NCBI RefSeq assembly: GCF_014197915.1
Contig: NZ_JACIGK010000011.1
Span: 62,001 to 126,000 of the forward strand
DNA: 64,000 bases
Direction of reading: 5' to 3'
From: Roseospira visakhapatnamensis
Lineage (GTDB): Bacteria > Pseudomonadota > Alphaproteobacteria > Rhodospirillales > Rhodospirillaceae
The notes under the pieces are model-generated. The model made no database searches and was not told where the DNA came from. It saw only the letters and a list, made by a program, of their open reading frames with translations. Shown here piece by piece: positions 54,712-64,000 of the stretch; the first letter of the stretch is position 1; the number at the start of each line of letters is the position of its first letter. The translations under genes and the position numbers were made by a program.

Positions 54712-56002
54712 CCTGAACACCACCGATCCCGGTTTCGAGACCGCCTTCGCCGGCCTGCTGGCGGCGCGGGCGGAGCACGATACCGGCGTGGACGGCGTGG
54801 TGGCGGACATCCTGGCCGACGTGCGCGCGCGCGGCGACGCGGCGGTGATCGCCTACACCCAGCGGTTCGACCGCCTAGCGCTGACGCCCGAAACCCTGCG
54901 CCTGGAGGACGCCGCCATCGACGAGGCCGCCGGCCAGGTGGACGCGGACACGATGGCGGCCCTGGCCACGGCCGCCGATCGCATCACCCGCTTCCACGAA
55001 CGCCAGCGCCCGGCGGACATCGCCTACACCGACCAGGCCGGGGTGCGCCTGGGCCAGCGCCACACCCCGGTGGACGCGGTCGGCCTGTACGTGCCCGGCG
55101 GCAAGGCCGCCTACCCCTCGTCGGTGCTGATGAATGCCCTGCCCGCCAAGGTGGCCGGCGTGCGCCGGCTGGTGATGACGGTGCCGACCCCGGACGGTTC
55201 CCTCAATCCGCTGGTCATGGCCGCCGCCCGCCTGGTGGGCGTGGACGCCGTCTACCGGATCGGCGGCGCCCAGGCCATCGGCGCGCTGGCCTTCGGCACC
55301 GACGGCATCGCCCCGGTGGACAAGATCGTCGGCCCCGGCAACGCCTACGTCGCCTCGGCCAAGAAGCAGGTGTTCGGCGTCGTGGGCATCGACATGGTGG
55401 CCGGCCCGTCCGAGATCCTGGTGGTCGCCGACGCCCACAACGATCCGGCCTGGATCGCCGCCGACCTGCTGAGCCAGGCCGAGCACGACGAGGCCGCCCA
55501 GTCCATCCTGATCACGGACACGCCCGCCTTCGCCGACGCCGTCGCCCGCGCGATCGAGGGGCACCTGGCCACCCTGCCCCGCGCCGACATCGCCCGCGCG
55601 AGCTGGCAGCGCCACGGCGCCCTGATCGTCGTCGGCGACCTGACGGCCGAGGCGCCGCCCCTGATCGACCGCATCGCCCCGGAGCACCTGGAACTGGCCG
55701 TCGCCGACCCCGACGCCCTGGCCGCGCGGGTGCGGCATGCCGGCGCCATCTTCCTTGGCCGGCACACGCCCGAGGCCGTGGGCGACTACGTGGGCGGTCC
55801 CAACCACGTGCTGCCCACGTCACGGGGCGCGCGCTTCTCCTCGGGTCTCGGGGTCGTGGATTTCATGAAGCGGACCACCCTGCTGGGCTGCGATCCCGAC
55901 GCCCTGGCCAGCATCGGCCCGGCGGCCGTGCGACTCGCGCGGGCCGAGGGCCTGCCGGCGCACGGGCTGTCGGTCTCCCTTCGCCTGACGCGAGCCTTAT
56001 GA
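54701..56002 (+). CDS. hisD: Histidinol dehydrogenase
   Basis: Final two-step oxidation of histidinol to histidine with NAD+. 433 residues. [52 protein letters not shown] and [14 protein letters not shown] mark the NAD and substrate sites; [11 protein letters not shown] holds zinc-binding residues and APEHLEL contains the catalytic Glu-His pair. Translationally coupled to hisG and to the next gene. Confidence 0.97.
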   Translation: MVADLNTTDPGFETAFAGLLAARAEHDTGVDGVVADILADVRARGDAAVIAYTQRFDRLALTPETLRLEDAAIDEAAGQVDADTMAALATAADRITRFHERQRPADIAYTDQAGVRLGQRHTPVDAVGLYVPGGKAAYPSSVLMNALPAKVAGVRRLVMTVPTPDGSLNPLVMAAARLVGVDAVYRIGGAQAIGALAFGTDGIAPVDKIVGPGNAYVASAKKQVFGVVGIDMVAGPSEILVVADAHNDPAWIAADLLSQAEHDEAAQSILITDTPAFADAVARAIEGHLATLPRADIARASWQRHGALIVVGDLTAEAPPLIDRIAPEHLELAVADPDALAARVRHAGAIFLGRHTPEAVGDYVGGPNHVLPTSRGARFSSGLGVVDFMKRTTLLGCDPDALASIGPAAVRLARAEGLPAHGLSVSLRLTRAL

Positions 56003-56490
56003 TCGATCGCGACACCTTTGGCCCGGATTGCCGACTGGTGGACGTCCGCCTGGACGAAACCAGCTTCGTGCGCCGCCGCCCCGAGGTCGAGCATGAACGC
56101 GCGGTGGCCCTGTTCGACCTGCTGGAGGAGAACCGCTTCCGCCTGCGCGGGGCGCGCGGCCCCTACGCGCTGCACCTGAGCCTGGAAGACGATCGCCTGG
56201 TGCTGGACGTGCGCGCCGAGGACGACCGGCCCCTGCACCGGTTCATGTTCTCCACCAAGCCGCTGCGCGGCATCGTCAAGGACTACTTCCTGATCTGCGA
56301 GAGCTATTACACGGCCATCAAGTCCGGCGCCTCGCCGTCGCGCATCGAATCCATCGACATGGGCCGGCGGGGCTTGCACAACGAGGGCGGCGAGGTGCTC
56401 CGCGAGCGCCTGGCGGGCAAGATCGACATCGACCTGGACACCGCCCGCCGTCTGTTTACGCTGGTTTGCGTTCTGCACATCAAGGGGTGA
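55999..56490 (+). CDS. UPF0262 family protein
   Basis: 163 residues; a family of unknown function largely confined to alphaproteobacteria and usually found between hisD and a phosphatase. Conserved parts seen: [54 protein letters not shown] and the end [20 protein letters not shown]. Coupled by overlap to hisD. Confidence 0.9.
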   Translation: MIDRDTFGPDCRLVDVRLDETSFVRRRPEVEHERAVALFDLLEENRFRLRGARGPYALHLSLEDDRLVLDVRAEDDRPLHRFMFSTKPLRGIVKDYFLICESYYTAIKSGASPSRIESIDMGRRGLHNEGGEVLRERLAGKIDIDLDTARRLFTLVCVLHIKG

Positions 56491-56495
56491 TCGTC

Positions 56496-56978
56496 ATGGC
56501 GATGCTGGTGCACGCCCCTCCCCGTGTGACACCGCCGCCATCCCTGCCCAGCGCCGTGCTGTTCGCCTGTACCCACAACGCGCTTCGCTCGCCGATGGCG
56601 GCGGGCATCATGCGGCGCTACCACGGCACCCGTATCTTCGTCGATTCCGTGGGGGTGCGCCCCCGCGAGACCGATGGCTTCATGATCGCCGTCATGGACG
56701 AGATCGGCATCGACGTGACCCGCCATCGGTCGCGCGCCTTCGAGGAACTGGAGGACGGCTACTTCGATGTGGTCGTGTCGCTGTCGCCGGAGGCCCAGCA
56801 CAAGGCGGTGGACATGACCCGGGTGATGGCTTGCGACGTGGAGTTCTGGAACACCTTCGATCCCTCGCTGATCGAGGGCGCGCGCGCGGTGCGCCTGGAC
56901 GCCTATCGCGCGGTGCGCGACCAGTTGGAACGGCATATCCTGGACCGCTTCCCGGTGCCCCGCATGGGCCGGGTCTGA
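56496..56978 (+). CDS. Low molecular weight protein-tyrosine phosphatase-like
   Basis: 160 residues with the LMW-PTP/ArsC fold. The active-site loop C25-x5-R31 (FACTHNALRSPMA) is intact. A general-acid Asp is expected in the FDPS segment around residue 120. It follows UPF0262 by 5 bp, an order common in alphaproteobacteria. The substrate is unknown. ATG at 56496 is chosen over GTG at 56487 because of the AAGGGG spacing. Confidence 0.87.
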   Translation: MAMLVHAPPRVTPPPSLPSAVLFACTHNALRSPMAAGIMRRYHGTRIFVDSVGVRPRETDGFMIAVMDEIGIDVTRHRSRAFEELEDGYFDVVVSLSPEAQHKAVDMTRVMACDVEFWNTFDPSLIEGARAVRLDAYRAVRDQLERHILDRFPVPRMGRV

Positions 56979-57386
56979 GCGCCGTCCGCGCCCGACCCCA
57001 CCGTCCGTGGACCAGGGGCAGCCGACTCGCGGGACCGGGCCGCGCGGCCATCCCCGAAACATCCGAAGCCCCGGCGCGGTGTCGCAATCTGTGGCTCAAA
57101 AAACGCCGCAAAGCTGGGGGCGAAGGCCGGCGAAGCCCCCGTCTACACTCAGGCGACGGGGGCGGCGGCCGTCCCTGGATCCGACCGATGAACCCGGACC
57201 GAGGACAGGCTGTATGAGTCGTGTCCCGAACACCGTATGCTCGGGGCCCGGGACACGACGGCCGGGGCGGGTCGTCCCGTCGACGGACAAGAGTTACGGA
57301 CGCAACGGCGCATCGCGGCACACCGCGCCCACGCGGCGGACGCGCGAGGGCGCGGTCGGGATCACGGCGAAGGGACCGGGGCACCC
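56979..57386. other. Intergenic region between phosphatase and sensor kinase
   Basis: 408 bases without a supported gene; it contains the inverted repeat at 57135-57163. The infA and maf genes often found after this phosphatase in alphaproteobacteria are absent here. Confidence 0.45.
57135..57163 (+). terminator. Possible terminator hairpin of the his-UPF0262 operon
   Basis: 9-bp perfect stem GCCCCCGTC / GACGGGGGC with an 11-nt loop. No T tract; lies 157 bp after the phosphatase stop. Confidence 0.35.
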
Positions 57387-59915
57387 ATGGACAAGGCACA
57401 CCCGGCCGAACCGGATGGCGAGGAGGAGCCTGGGCACGGAGCATCGTGGCCGGACTCCCTCGGCATCGCGGTCCTGGTCCTTGACCTCGGCGCGCCATGG
57501 GCCGCCGCGACGGCGGCGGGCATCGACGGTCGCGCCCCCGAGGCCCCCGCGCCGGCGGTCCCCGCCCGACAGGGGACCTCGGACAGTCCGCCGCTCCAGA
57601 CGCTCAGCACCGCCGTGGACCATATCACGATACGCGGGGCCAATGGTCGCGCCCGAGCGCTGTTCCGGGCCAAGGCCGCGTGGTTTTCCACCCGGCGCCT
57701 GCGTCGCCACCTGCGGCGCCCCGAGGTGCGGCCGGTGGTGCAGGCCGCCGTCCGCGCGCTGTGGCGTGGCGAGACCCTGTTCGAGGGCGAGATCCCGGCC
57801 GAGACGGCGGACGGACGGCCGTTGACGCTGGTTTTCAGCCTGACCGTCCCCGGGACGGCGCGCGACGCGGGCGCGGTGCCCGTGTACCTGATCAACCGCA
57901 GCGAGGCGGCCCGGCGGGAGGCCCAGTCCCGCCGCCGCGAGGACCACTTCCGCCAGGCGTTTCAGCATGCCTCGCACGGCATGGCCCTGATCGGCGCGGA
58001 GGGGCGCTGGCTGCGGGTCAATGCCGCGCTCTGCGCCATGCTGGGCCATACCGAGGCGGCGTTGAGGGCCTCCACGCTGCAAGACATCTGCCACTCTCAG
58101 GACCGCGCCGACAACATCGCCTGGATGACCCATGTCCGCGCCCATCCCGACACCCGGTTCGCCCGCGAGACGCGGTACCTGCGGCGTGACGGGTCGGTGC
58201 TATGGGTCCATGTCACCGGGTCCATGCTGGCGCCCCGGGGGGGCGAAGCGCCGGTGCTGATCGCGCAAATCCAGAACATCGACCCGCACAAGCGGGCCGA
58301 GGCGGCGCTGGTGGAAAGCGAGGAGCGATTCCGCAGTGCCGTGGAATACGCCGGACACGGGATCGCCATCCTCAGCGTCGAAGGCCATTTCCAGCAGGTG
58401 AACCGCGCGTTCCGCGAGACCACCGGCTACACCGCCGATCTGCTGTCGCAGCTCACGCTGAAGGATCTGACGCCCGAGCTCGACTGGGACGACGAGGCCC
58501 GCCGGTTGCAGGCCGTGCTGGACGGGCGGGACCGCTCCTACACCCTGCGCAAGCGCATGCTGCACTTCCTGGGCCATGCCGTGCCCATGCGCGTCACGGC
58601 GGCGCTGGTGCGCGGCTCGGGCGGCATGCCCCTTTCCCTGGTCTATCAGATCCTGGACGAGACCGAGCAGCACGAGGCCGAGGCCCGCGCGCGTCGCGCC
58701 GAGACCCACTTGCTGGATGCCTTCGAAACCCTGTCGGACGACATCCTGCTGTTCGATTCGACCGACCGCCTGGTGCTGGTCAACACCAAGTTCAAGCACG
58801 CGTTCCCGGGGCTGGCCGACATCCTGGTGCCGGGCGCCCGTTTCGTCGACATCATCCGGCGCATTGACGCCCTCGGCCTGGTGACCGATGGCGACGGCAC
58901 GGCGTCGGACTGGATGGCCTGGCGCCTGGATCACTTCCGGCGGCGCGCCGGCGAGCCCTTCGAGGTGAAGCTCGGCGACGGCCGGTGGTTCCTGGTGCGG
59001 GGCAGCCGCACCGCCGAGGGCTCCACGCTGATCCTGCGGTCCGACATCACCGAGATGAAACGGCGCGAGGCCGCCCTGGCCGATGCCAAGCTACTCGCCG
59101 ACCGCGCCAACCGCGCCAAGAGCGAGTTCCTGGCCAACATGAGCCATGAACTGCGCACGCCGCTCAATGCCATCAATGGCTTTTCCGAACTGCTCCTGAA
59201 GGAGGTCTTCGGCCCCCTCGGCGCGCCGGTCTACAGCGAATACCTGGGAAACATCCTGGCCGCCGGCCAGCACCTGTTGAGCCTGATCGACGATATCCTC
59301 GATCTGGCCCGCATCGAGGATCGCGCCATCCAGTTGCAGGACCGCCTGGTGGACGTGGCCGCCCTGACCGAAACCTGCATCGGCATCATCGAGCACCGCG
59401 CCCATGGCAAGGACATCACGGTGGCCAACGCCGTCAGCCCGAGCCTGCCGTTCCTGCGGGGTGACGGTCAGCGGCTGCGCCAGGTGCTTCTCAACCTGCT
59501 GACCAACGCCGTGAAATTCACCCAGCGCGGCGGCCTGGTGACCGTCCACGGCCGGCGGGCGCGCTCCGGCCACCTGCTGCTGTCAGTGAGCGACAACGGC
59601 ATCGGCATGAGCGCCCAGGACATCCAGATCGCGCTGTCCCGGTTCGGTCAGGTGGAAAGCGTGTTCACCCGCCACGAAGGCGGAACCGGCCTGGGACTGC
59701 CGCTGTGCCGGGCGTTGATGGAGGCCCACGGCGGCACCCTGGACATCATCAGCCAGTCGGGCGAGGGCACCACGGTGACCCTCCGCTTTCCGGCATCCCG
59801 CGCGATGCCGATGGGCACCCTGGCGCCGCCGGCGAGCGAGACCGAGCCCCCATCGTCGGATGACCCGCCACCCGACGCGCGCCTGTCGTCCGGCGCCCGT
59901 CCGGGAGAAGACTGA
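57387..59915 (+). CDS. Multi-PAS sensor histidine kinase
   Basis: 842 residues without TM helices, so cytosolic. The N-terminal ~180 residues are weakly conserved, then PAS domains at about 187-305 and 315-435 (SEERFRSAVEYAGHGIAILS), a third PAS-like region at 450-560, HisKA with phosphoacceptor H587 (ANMSHELRTPLNAINGFSELL), and HATPase_c with N-box LLNLLTNAVKFT, VSDNGIGM and GGTGLGLPL. No receiver domain; its response regulator is not adjacent. ATG at 57387 follows an AAGGGA site; upstream codons are low-complexity. Confidence 0.92.
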   Translation: MDKAHPAEPDGEEEPGHGASWPDSLGIAVLVLDLGAPWAAATAAGIDGRAPEAPAPAVPARQGTSDSPPLQTLSTAVDHITIRGANGRARALFRAKAAWFSTRRLRRHLRRPEVRPVVQAAVRALWRGETLFEGEIPAETADGRPLTLVFSLTVPGTARDAGAVPVYLINRSEAARREAQSRRREDHFRQAFQHASHGMALIGAEGRWLRVNAALCAMLGHTEAALRASTLQDICHSQDRADNIAWMTHVRAHPDTRFARETRYLRRDGSVLWVHVTGSMLAPRGGEAPVLIAQIQNIDPHKRAEAALVESEERFRSAVEYAGHGIAILSVEGHFQQVNRAFRETTGYTADLLSQLTLKDLTPELDWDDEARRLQAVLDGRDRSYTLRKRMLHFLGHAVPMRVTAALVRGSGGMPLSLVYQILDETEQHEAEARARRAETHLLDAFETLSDDILLFDSTDRLVLVNTKFKHAFPGLADILVPGARFVDIIRRIDALGLVTDGDGTASDWMAWRLDHFRRRAGEPFEVKLGDGRWFLVRGSRTAEGSTLILRSDITEMKRREAALADAKLLADRANRAKSEFLANMSHELRTPLNAINGFSELLLKEVFGPLGAPVYSEYLGNILAAGQHLLSLIDDILDLARIEDRAIQLQDRLVDVAALTETCIGIIEHRAHGKDITVANAVSPSLPFLRGDGQRLRQVLLNLLTNAVKFTQRGGLVTVHGRRARSGHLLLSVSDNGIGMSAQDIQIALSRFGQVESVFTRHEGGTGLGLPLCRALMEAHGGTLDIISQSGEGTTVTLRFPASRAMPMGTLAPPASETEPPSSDDPPPDARLSSGARPGED

Positions 59916-60463
59916 TGCGGGACGACGCGCCCGGGTGTCCGGCCCCGCCGCCCTCGACCATCCCGGCGACCGGTGATGACCGACCCGGCGCCCCCCTCCT
60001 CGCGGCCGGTCCGTGGATCGACGCGGCGGCGGCGCTGCCCGCCGATCCCGGCGCCTACCTGCTGGCGCTCTGGCTGGCCAGCCCGGCCCCGTTGCCCCCA
60101 CGGTTCGCGGGGCACCCGCCCTTGCCGCCGGGATGGTATGTGTACGCCGGCAGTGCCCACGGACCGGGCGGGCTGCGCGCCCGGGTGGGCCGCCATCTGC
60201 GCCCGGACAAGCCGCGCCGCTGGCATGTGGACTGGATCACGGCCGTCGCGACCCGGCGCCTGGCGCGCCTCTTGCCCGGCGGAACGGAATGTGCGCCGGT
60301 GATGGTCCTGCTGGCGCACGCGCCGCCGGCCCGGGTGCCCGTGCCCGGGTTCGGCAGCAGCGACTGCCGCGCCTGTCCGGCGCACCTGCTGGCTCTGTCC
60401 GACGATCTCGCCGCCACGCTCGGCCTGCCGAGTCCCGTGTCCTCCGTTCTCCGCCTGTCCTGA
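59915..60463 (+). CDS. GIY-YIG nuclease family protein (DUF123)
   Basis: 182 residues. GAYLLALWLA and GWYVYAGSAHGPGGLRARVGRHL correspond to the strand and YxG motif of DUF123, followed by KPRRWHVDWI with the conserved Trp-His-Asp. C-terminal CRACP has two cysteines. ATG overlaps the kinase stop (TGATG). Archaeal and bacterial members of this family have no settled function; nuclease activity is not established. Confidence 0.85.
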   Translation: MRDDAPGCPAPPPSTIPATGDDRPGAPLLAAGPWIDAAAALPADPGAYLLALWLASPAPLPPRFAGHPPLPPGWYVYAGSAHGPGGLRARVGRHLRPDKPRRWHVDWITAVATRRLARLLPGGTECAPVMVLLAHAPPARVPVPGFGSSDCRACPAHLLALSDDLAATLGLPSPVSSVLRLS

Positions 60464-60475
60464 GATCCCCGCTCC

Positions 60476-62311
60476 ATGTCACACCCCCTCGCCACCACCG
60501 CCAACGCCCCGCCCGGACACACGACCACCGCGTCCGGAGAGACCGGCACCGTGCCGCTGATGCGCCGCCTGATGCGCGAGCACCTGGCGCGGCATCGGCG
60601 GTCCCTGGTGCTGGCCGTTCTCTGCATGCTGGCGATGGCCCTGGCCACCGCCGCCACCGCCTGGCTGCTGGAGCCGGCCATCAACCAGGTCTTCCTGGGG
60701 CGGGACGCCACGGCCCTGTGGTGGGTGGGCGGTGCCATTCTGATTGCCTTTCTGACACGCGCGGCGGGCAACTACGGCCAGACCCTGCTGGTGGCGCGGA
60801 TCGGCTTCGCCATCCTCGCCGAGGTGCGCGACCGCCTGTACGCCAAGGTCGCGGCCATGGAGTTGCGCTTCTTCCAGGCGCACACCACCGGTGAACTGGT
60901 CAATCGCTTCACCCTCGACATCCACCGCATGCGCTTCGCCGTGGCCAACGCCGTCACCGGCCTCGGCCGCGACCTTGTGACCCTTCTCGCGCTGGTGGCG
61001 CTGGTGCTCTACCAGGACTGGATGCTGGGCCTGGTGGCCCTGCTGGGGGCGCCGCTGGCGGTGGCGCCGGTGCGCCGGCTGGCCCGCAAGGTGCGGACCC
61101 GGGCCCGGCACGCCCAGGAAGAGACGGGCCGCCTGAATGCGCTGCTGTACCAGTCCCTGCGGGGCCTGCGGGTCATTCGGGTGGACGGCCGCGCCGACCA
61201 CGTGAACACCCGGGTGGCGACGGTGGTCGACCGCATTTTCCAGCGCCAGGTGAGCGGCGAGCGCGCCCGCACCCTGGTGACCCCCATCATGGAACTGGCC
61301 ACCGGCCTTGCCCTGGGGATCGCCCTGGTGCTCGGCGGGCATCGCATTCTCAGCGGCGCCCGGGACGCGGGGTCCCTGGCCTCGCTGCTGGTGGCGCTGC
61401 TGATGGCCTACCAGCCGGCCAAGCGCCTCGCCAACGTCTACTCGATCCTCCAGGAGGGCCTGGCCGCCGCCGAGCGCCTGTTTGCGCTCCTGGACACGCC
61501 GCCCGACCTGACGGAGCGGCCGGACGCCCGGGTCCTGCCGCCAGGACCGGGCCACCTCAGCCTGATGGGCGTGCACTTCTCGCATGTGCCCGGGGTCCCG
61601 GTGTTGCGCGGTATCGACCTGGAGGTGGCGCCGGGCGAGGTCGTGGCCCTGGTCGGCGCCTCGGGCGCGGGCAAGTCCACCCTGCTCAACCTGATTCCCC
61701 GCTTCCTGGACGTGGAGGCCGGCGCGGTCCGCATCGACCGGCACGACGTGCGCGACCTGACCCTCGCCTCGCTGCGCGCCCGCATCGCCCTGGTCACCCA
61801 AGAGCCGTTCCTGTTCGACGATACCATTGGCGGGAACATCGCCTTCGGTCGCCCCGGGGCCAGCCGCGCCGACATCGAGGCCGCCGCCCGCGCCGCCGAC
61901 CTGGAGGATCTGATCGCCCGCCTGCCCCGGGGCCTGGACACCCCCGTCGGCGAGGTGGGAGGGCGCCTGTCCGGCGGCGAGCGGCAACGCCTGGCCATCG
62001 CCCGCGCGATCCTCAAGGATGCCCCGGTGCTGCTGCTGGACGAGCCCACATCGGCCCTGGACACGGCGACCGAACGCCGCGTCCAGACCGCCCTGGCGGC
62101 GCTCAGCCGGGGCCGCACCACCCTTGTGGTGGCGCACCGGCTGTCCACGATCTTCGATGCCGACCGTATTTGTGTGATGGAGGCGGGCCGCATCATCGAA
62201 CAGGGACGCCATGACGAGCTGATGGCCCGCGCCGGTGCCTTCGCCCGCCTTCAGACCGCCGGCCGCGCGCCGTCGGACGGTTCGGCGGCCACCCGGGAGA
62301 CCGGACGGTGA
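60476..62311 (+). CDS. MsbA-type ABC exporter, fused permease and ATPase
   Basis: 611 residues. N-terminal ABC_membrane domain with six TM helices (about 35-340), including the coupling region HTTGELVNRFTLDIHRMR, and a C-terminal ATPase: Walker A GASGAGKST at 394-402, signature LSGGERQRLAIARAIL, Walker B VLLLDEPTSALD and the switch VAHRLSTI. Homodimer expected. MsbA-like enzymes export lipid A core or drugs; the substrate here is not shown. It lies 12 bp after the GIY-YIG gene. Confidence 0.93.
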   Translation: MSHPLATTANAPPGHTTTASGETGTVPLMRRLMREHLARHRRSLVLAVLCMLAMALATAATAWLLEPAINQVFLGRDATALWWVGGAILIAFLTRAAGNYGQTLLVARIGFAILAEVRDRLYAKVAAMELRFFQAHTTGELVNRFTLDIHRMRFAVANAVTGLGRDLVTLLALVALVLYQDWMLGLVALLGAPLAVAPVRRLARKVRTRARHAQEETGRLNALLYQSLRGLRVIRVDGRADHVNTRVATVVDRIFQRQVSGERARTLVTPIMELATGLALGIALVLGGHRILSGARDAGSLASLLVALLMAYQPAKRLANVYSILQEGLAAAERLFALLDTPPDLTERPDARVLPPGPGHLSLMGVHFSHVPGVPVLRGIDLEVAPGEVVALVGASGAGKSTLLNLIPRFLDVEAGAVRIDRHDVRDLTLASLRARIALVTQEPFLFDDTIGGNIAFGRPGASRADIEAAARAADLEDLIARLPRGLDTPVGEVGGRLSGGERQRLAIARAILKDAPVLLLDEPTSALDTATERRVQTALAALSRGRTTLVVAHRLSTIFDADRICVMEAGRIIEQGRHDELMARAGAFARLQTAGRAPSDGSAATRETGR

Positions 62312-62333
62312 CATGGGACGGCGAAAAGGGACA

Positions 62334-62358
62334 GTGGACCGGTCGAAAATTGGTCCAC
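62334..62358. promoter_or_regulatory. Inverted repeat upstream of the PAS-GGDEF gene
   Basis: GTGGACC and GGTCCAC flank an 11-nt AT-rich spacer. It lies about 155 bp upstream of the next start, in the 200-bp gap after the ABC exporter. Could be an operator or a weak hairpin. Confidence 0.4.
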
Positions 62359-62512
62359 GCCAGGACGGCGTGACCTATGGTAAAATCGCGGCTCCCCAGG
62401 AGAGTTCTGCCGTCGCGTTGGCGCGGGACCAGGGCACGCCAGGGTGGTCACGCCGCAGCAGGACGCATGGACCGGCCGGGTCGCACCTCCGCCGAAATAA
62501 GACGTAAGCCGG

Positions 62513-64000
62513 ATGGGCCGTGAGGAAACAACCGGGATCATCATGACGGATGGGAACGAGCAGGCCGGGCGGCCCCGCGACATCTCCACCGATCGGGCCG
62601 AGGATCCGGGACAGGTCCCGGAGAGCCCCGGCGTGTCGTCACGCGAGGCGACTCGCCGCCTGGACACCCTGATCCGGACCATTCCCGGCATCGTCTTCCG
62701 GCGCGTCCTGCACCCCGACGGCAGCCTGACCTATCCTCATGTCTCGGCCTCGGCGGAGTCCTATCTGGGCTACGCGCCCGACGCCTTGCGGGTGGCCCGC
62801 GATGGATGCCTGGACGTGGTGCACTGGGCCGACCGCGATGCCTATCTGGCGCGGGTTCATCGCTCCGCCCGCAGCGGCGAGCCCTGTGTCGAGGACTTCC
62901 GGGCCATCGCCCGCGGCGGCGAGGTGCGCTGGCTGTCCGGCACCAGCATGCCCACCGAACAACCGGACGGCACCATCCTCTGGGACGGCGTGCTGATCGA
63001 CATCACCGATCGCAAGCACGCCGAACAGTGGCTGGAAATGGTGATGAACCATGCCGCCGACGTGATCCTCACGATCAACGACGAAGGCATCATCGAATCG
63101 TCCAACGCCGCCTCCGAGGCCGTGTTCGGCTATGCCCCGGACGCGCTCATCGGCCAGTCGGTCGCGCTCATCATGCCGGAACTGGAGCGGCTCTGTCAGG
63201 ATAGCTGCCTGCACCGGGTGCTGGCGGGCAAGGACTCGACCTTGCTCGGCAGCGGCGGCGGCGAATTCCTCGCGCAACACCGCACCGGCCATCCGTTTCC
63301 CATCGAGGTCGCCCTGTCCGAGGTGCTGACCGAGGGCAAGCGATTCTTCGTCGGCGTCATCCGCGACATCAAGGACCGCAAGGCCGCCGAAACGGCCCTA
63401 CGCGAAACCCAGCAGCGGCTCACCAACATCGCCGACAACATTCCCGGGCTGGTGTTCCAGCGGATCCTCACGGCCGAGGGCGCGTTACGCTATCTATATG
63501 TGAGTGGGGGCTCCCTGCAGGTCCTTGGGCATCCCCCCGAGGCGGTGACGCGCGACAGCGCCTTGCTGCTCAACGCCCTGGACCCCAGCGACCGGGAGCG
63601 GTTCCTGGCCGGGCTGCGGCGGTCGGCCCAAACCCTGGCGCCCATGGAGGACGACTACAAGGTGACCAGCGTCACCGGCGAAGAACGCTGGCTGCGCGGC
63701 TGGTCCCGGCCGACGCGCGCCGCCAACGGCGCGGTGATGTGGGAAGGCGTGGCCCTGGACGTCACCGACCGCAAGCGGACCGAGGAACGCCTGTTGTTCC
63801 TGGCCTACCACGACCCCCTGACCGGACTGGGCAATCGCTCGCTGTTTCTGGAGCGCTTCAAGTCCCTGGACGGCACCGGGGGCGACGCTCCGGGCGAGGA
63901 CCCGGCCCCGACATTACGGCGGGTGGCCCTGGTGTCCATGGGCCTGGACCGTTTCGGCATCATCAACGCCACCATGGGCCACACGATGGGCGACCGGGTG
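62513..64000 (+). CDS. PAS-PAS-PAS-GGDEF protein, truncated by the window end
   Basis: At least 496 residues with no stop before the end. Three PAS domains, each closed by a short DITDRK / DIKDRK / DVTDRK coil, then FLAYHDPLTGLGNRSLFLER, the entry of a GGDEF domain. The catalytic GGDEF loop and any EAL domain lie beyond the window, so activity cannot be judged. No TM helix. Starts at 62513 or 62543 are both possible; an in-frame stop at 62498 limits the upstream end. Likely a c-di-GMP enzyme. Confidence 0.88.
   Translation, partial: MGREETTGIIMTDGNEQAGRPRDISTDRAEDPGQVPESPGVSSREATRRLDTLIRTIPGIVFRRVLHPDGSLTYPHVSASAESYLGYAPDALRVARDGCLDVVHWADRDAYLARVHRSARSGEPCVEDFRAIARGGEVRWLSGTSMPTEQPDGTILWDGVLIDITDRKHAEQWLEMVMNHAADVILTINDEGIIESSNAASEAVFGYAPDALIGQSVALIMPELERLCQDSCLHRVLAGKDSTLLGSGGGEFLAQHRTGHPFPIEVALSEVLTEGKRFFVGVIRDIKDRKAAETALRETQQRLTNIADNIPGLVFQRILTAEGALRYLYVSGGSLQVLGHPPEAVTRDSALLLNALDPSDRERFLAGLRRSAQTLAPMEDDYKVTSVTGEERWLRGWSRPTRAANGAVMWEGVALDVTDRKRTEERLLFLAYHDPLTGLGNRSLFLERFKSLDGTGGDAPGEDPAPTLRRVALVSMGLDRFGIINATMGHTMGDRV

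Overview
This window is very GC-rich and almost fully coding. It reads as the chromosome of an alphaproteobacterium, most likely a motile member of the Rhodospirillales. Pointers are the hisG-hisD-UPF0262 order (UPF0262 is an alphaproteobacterial family), the short form of HisG, a Mrp-like antiporter operon without a large MrpA, TTT and TAXI-TRAP transporters, and a short flagellin next to a SPINDLY-type glycosyltransferase. No rRNA or tRNA gene was found.

Layout. 1-6407: the adaptation end of a CRISPR-Cas locus, with a Cas4-Cas1 fusion, Cas2, a leader, and an array of 57 identical 36-bp repeats. The fusion points to type I-G (formerly I-U); the effector genes must lie upstream of the window. 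6408-7228: a scar region with an ISL3-type transposase fragment abutting a truncated lipoprotein gene. 7229-10217: methyltransferase, ABC-2 permease, FAH-family hydrolase and a lone Hpt protein. 10651-13377: clpS-clpA. 13395-21570 (minus strand): a TctCBA transporter, then a TAXI-TRAP transporter grouped with a gamma-glutamyltransferase. 21918-29897: ChaN-like protein, leuB, a cell-wall hydrolase, asd and alaS, separated by hairpins, tandem repeats and a 1-kb gap.

30226-33354: chemotaxis genes cheY, cheB and cheR plus a small helix-turn-helix-like protein, without cheA or cheW. 33822-41610: nine tightly overlapping genes for a Mrp/Mbh-like cation/proton antiporter with three large NuoL/M/N-like subunits. 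41667-42788: M42 peptidase. 42840-53226: a sugar-nucleotide and glycosyltransferase island (nucleotidyltransferase, RmlC-like, NeuD-like, glycosyltransferase, radical SAM/SPASM, epimerase, a polysialyltransferase-like protein, SPINDLY-type transferase) ending at flagellin, best read as a flagellin glycosylation locus.

54049-56978: hisG, hisD, UPF0262 and a low-molecular-weight phosphatase in one operon. 57387-64000: PAS sensor histidine kinase, GIY-YIG protein, MsbA-type ABC exporter, and the start of a PAS-GGDEF protein cut by the window end.

The stretches most worth following are the large uniform CRISPR array with its tandem-repeat leader, the flagellin glycosylation island with an embedded radical SAM enzyme, and the unusual antiporter operon.
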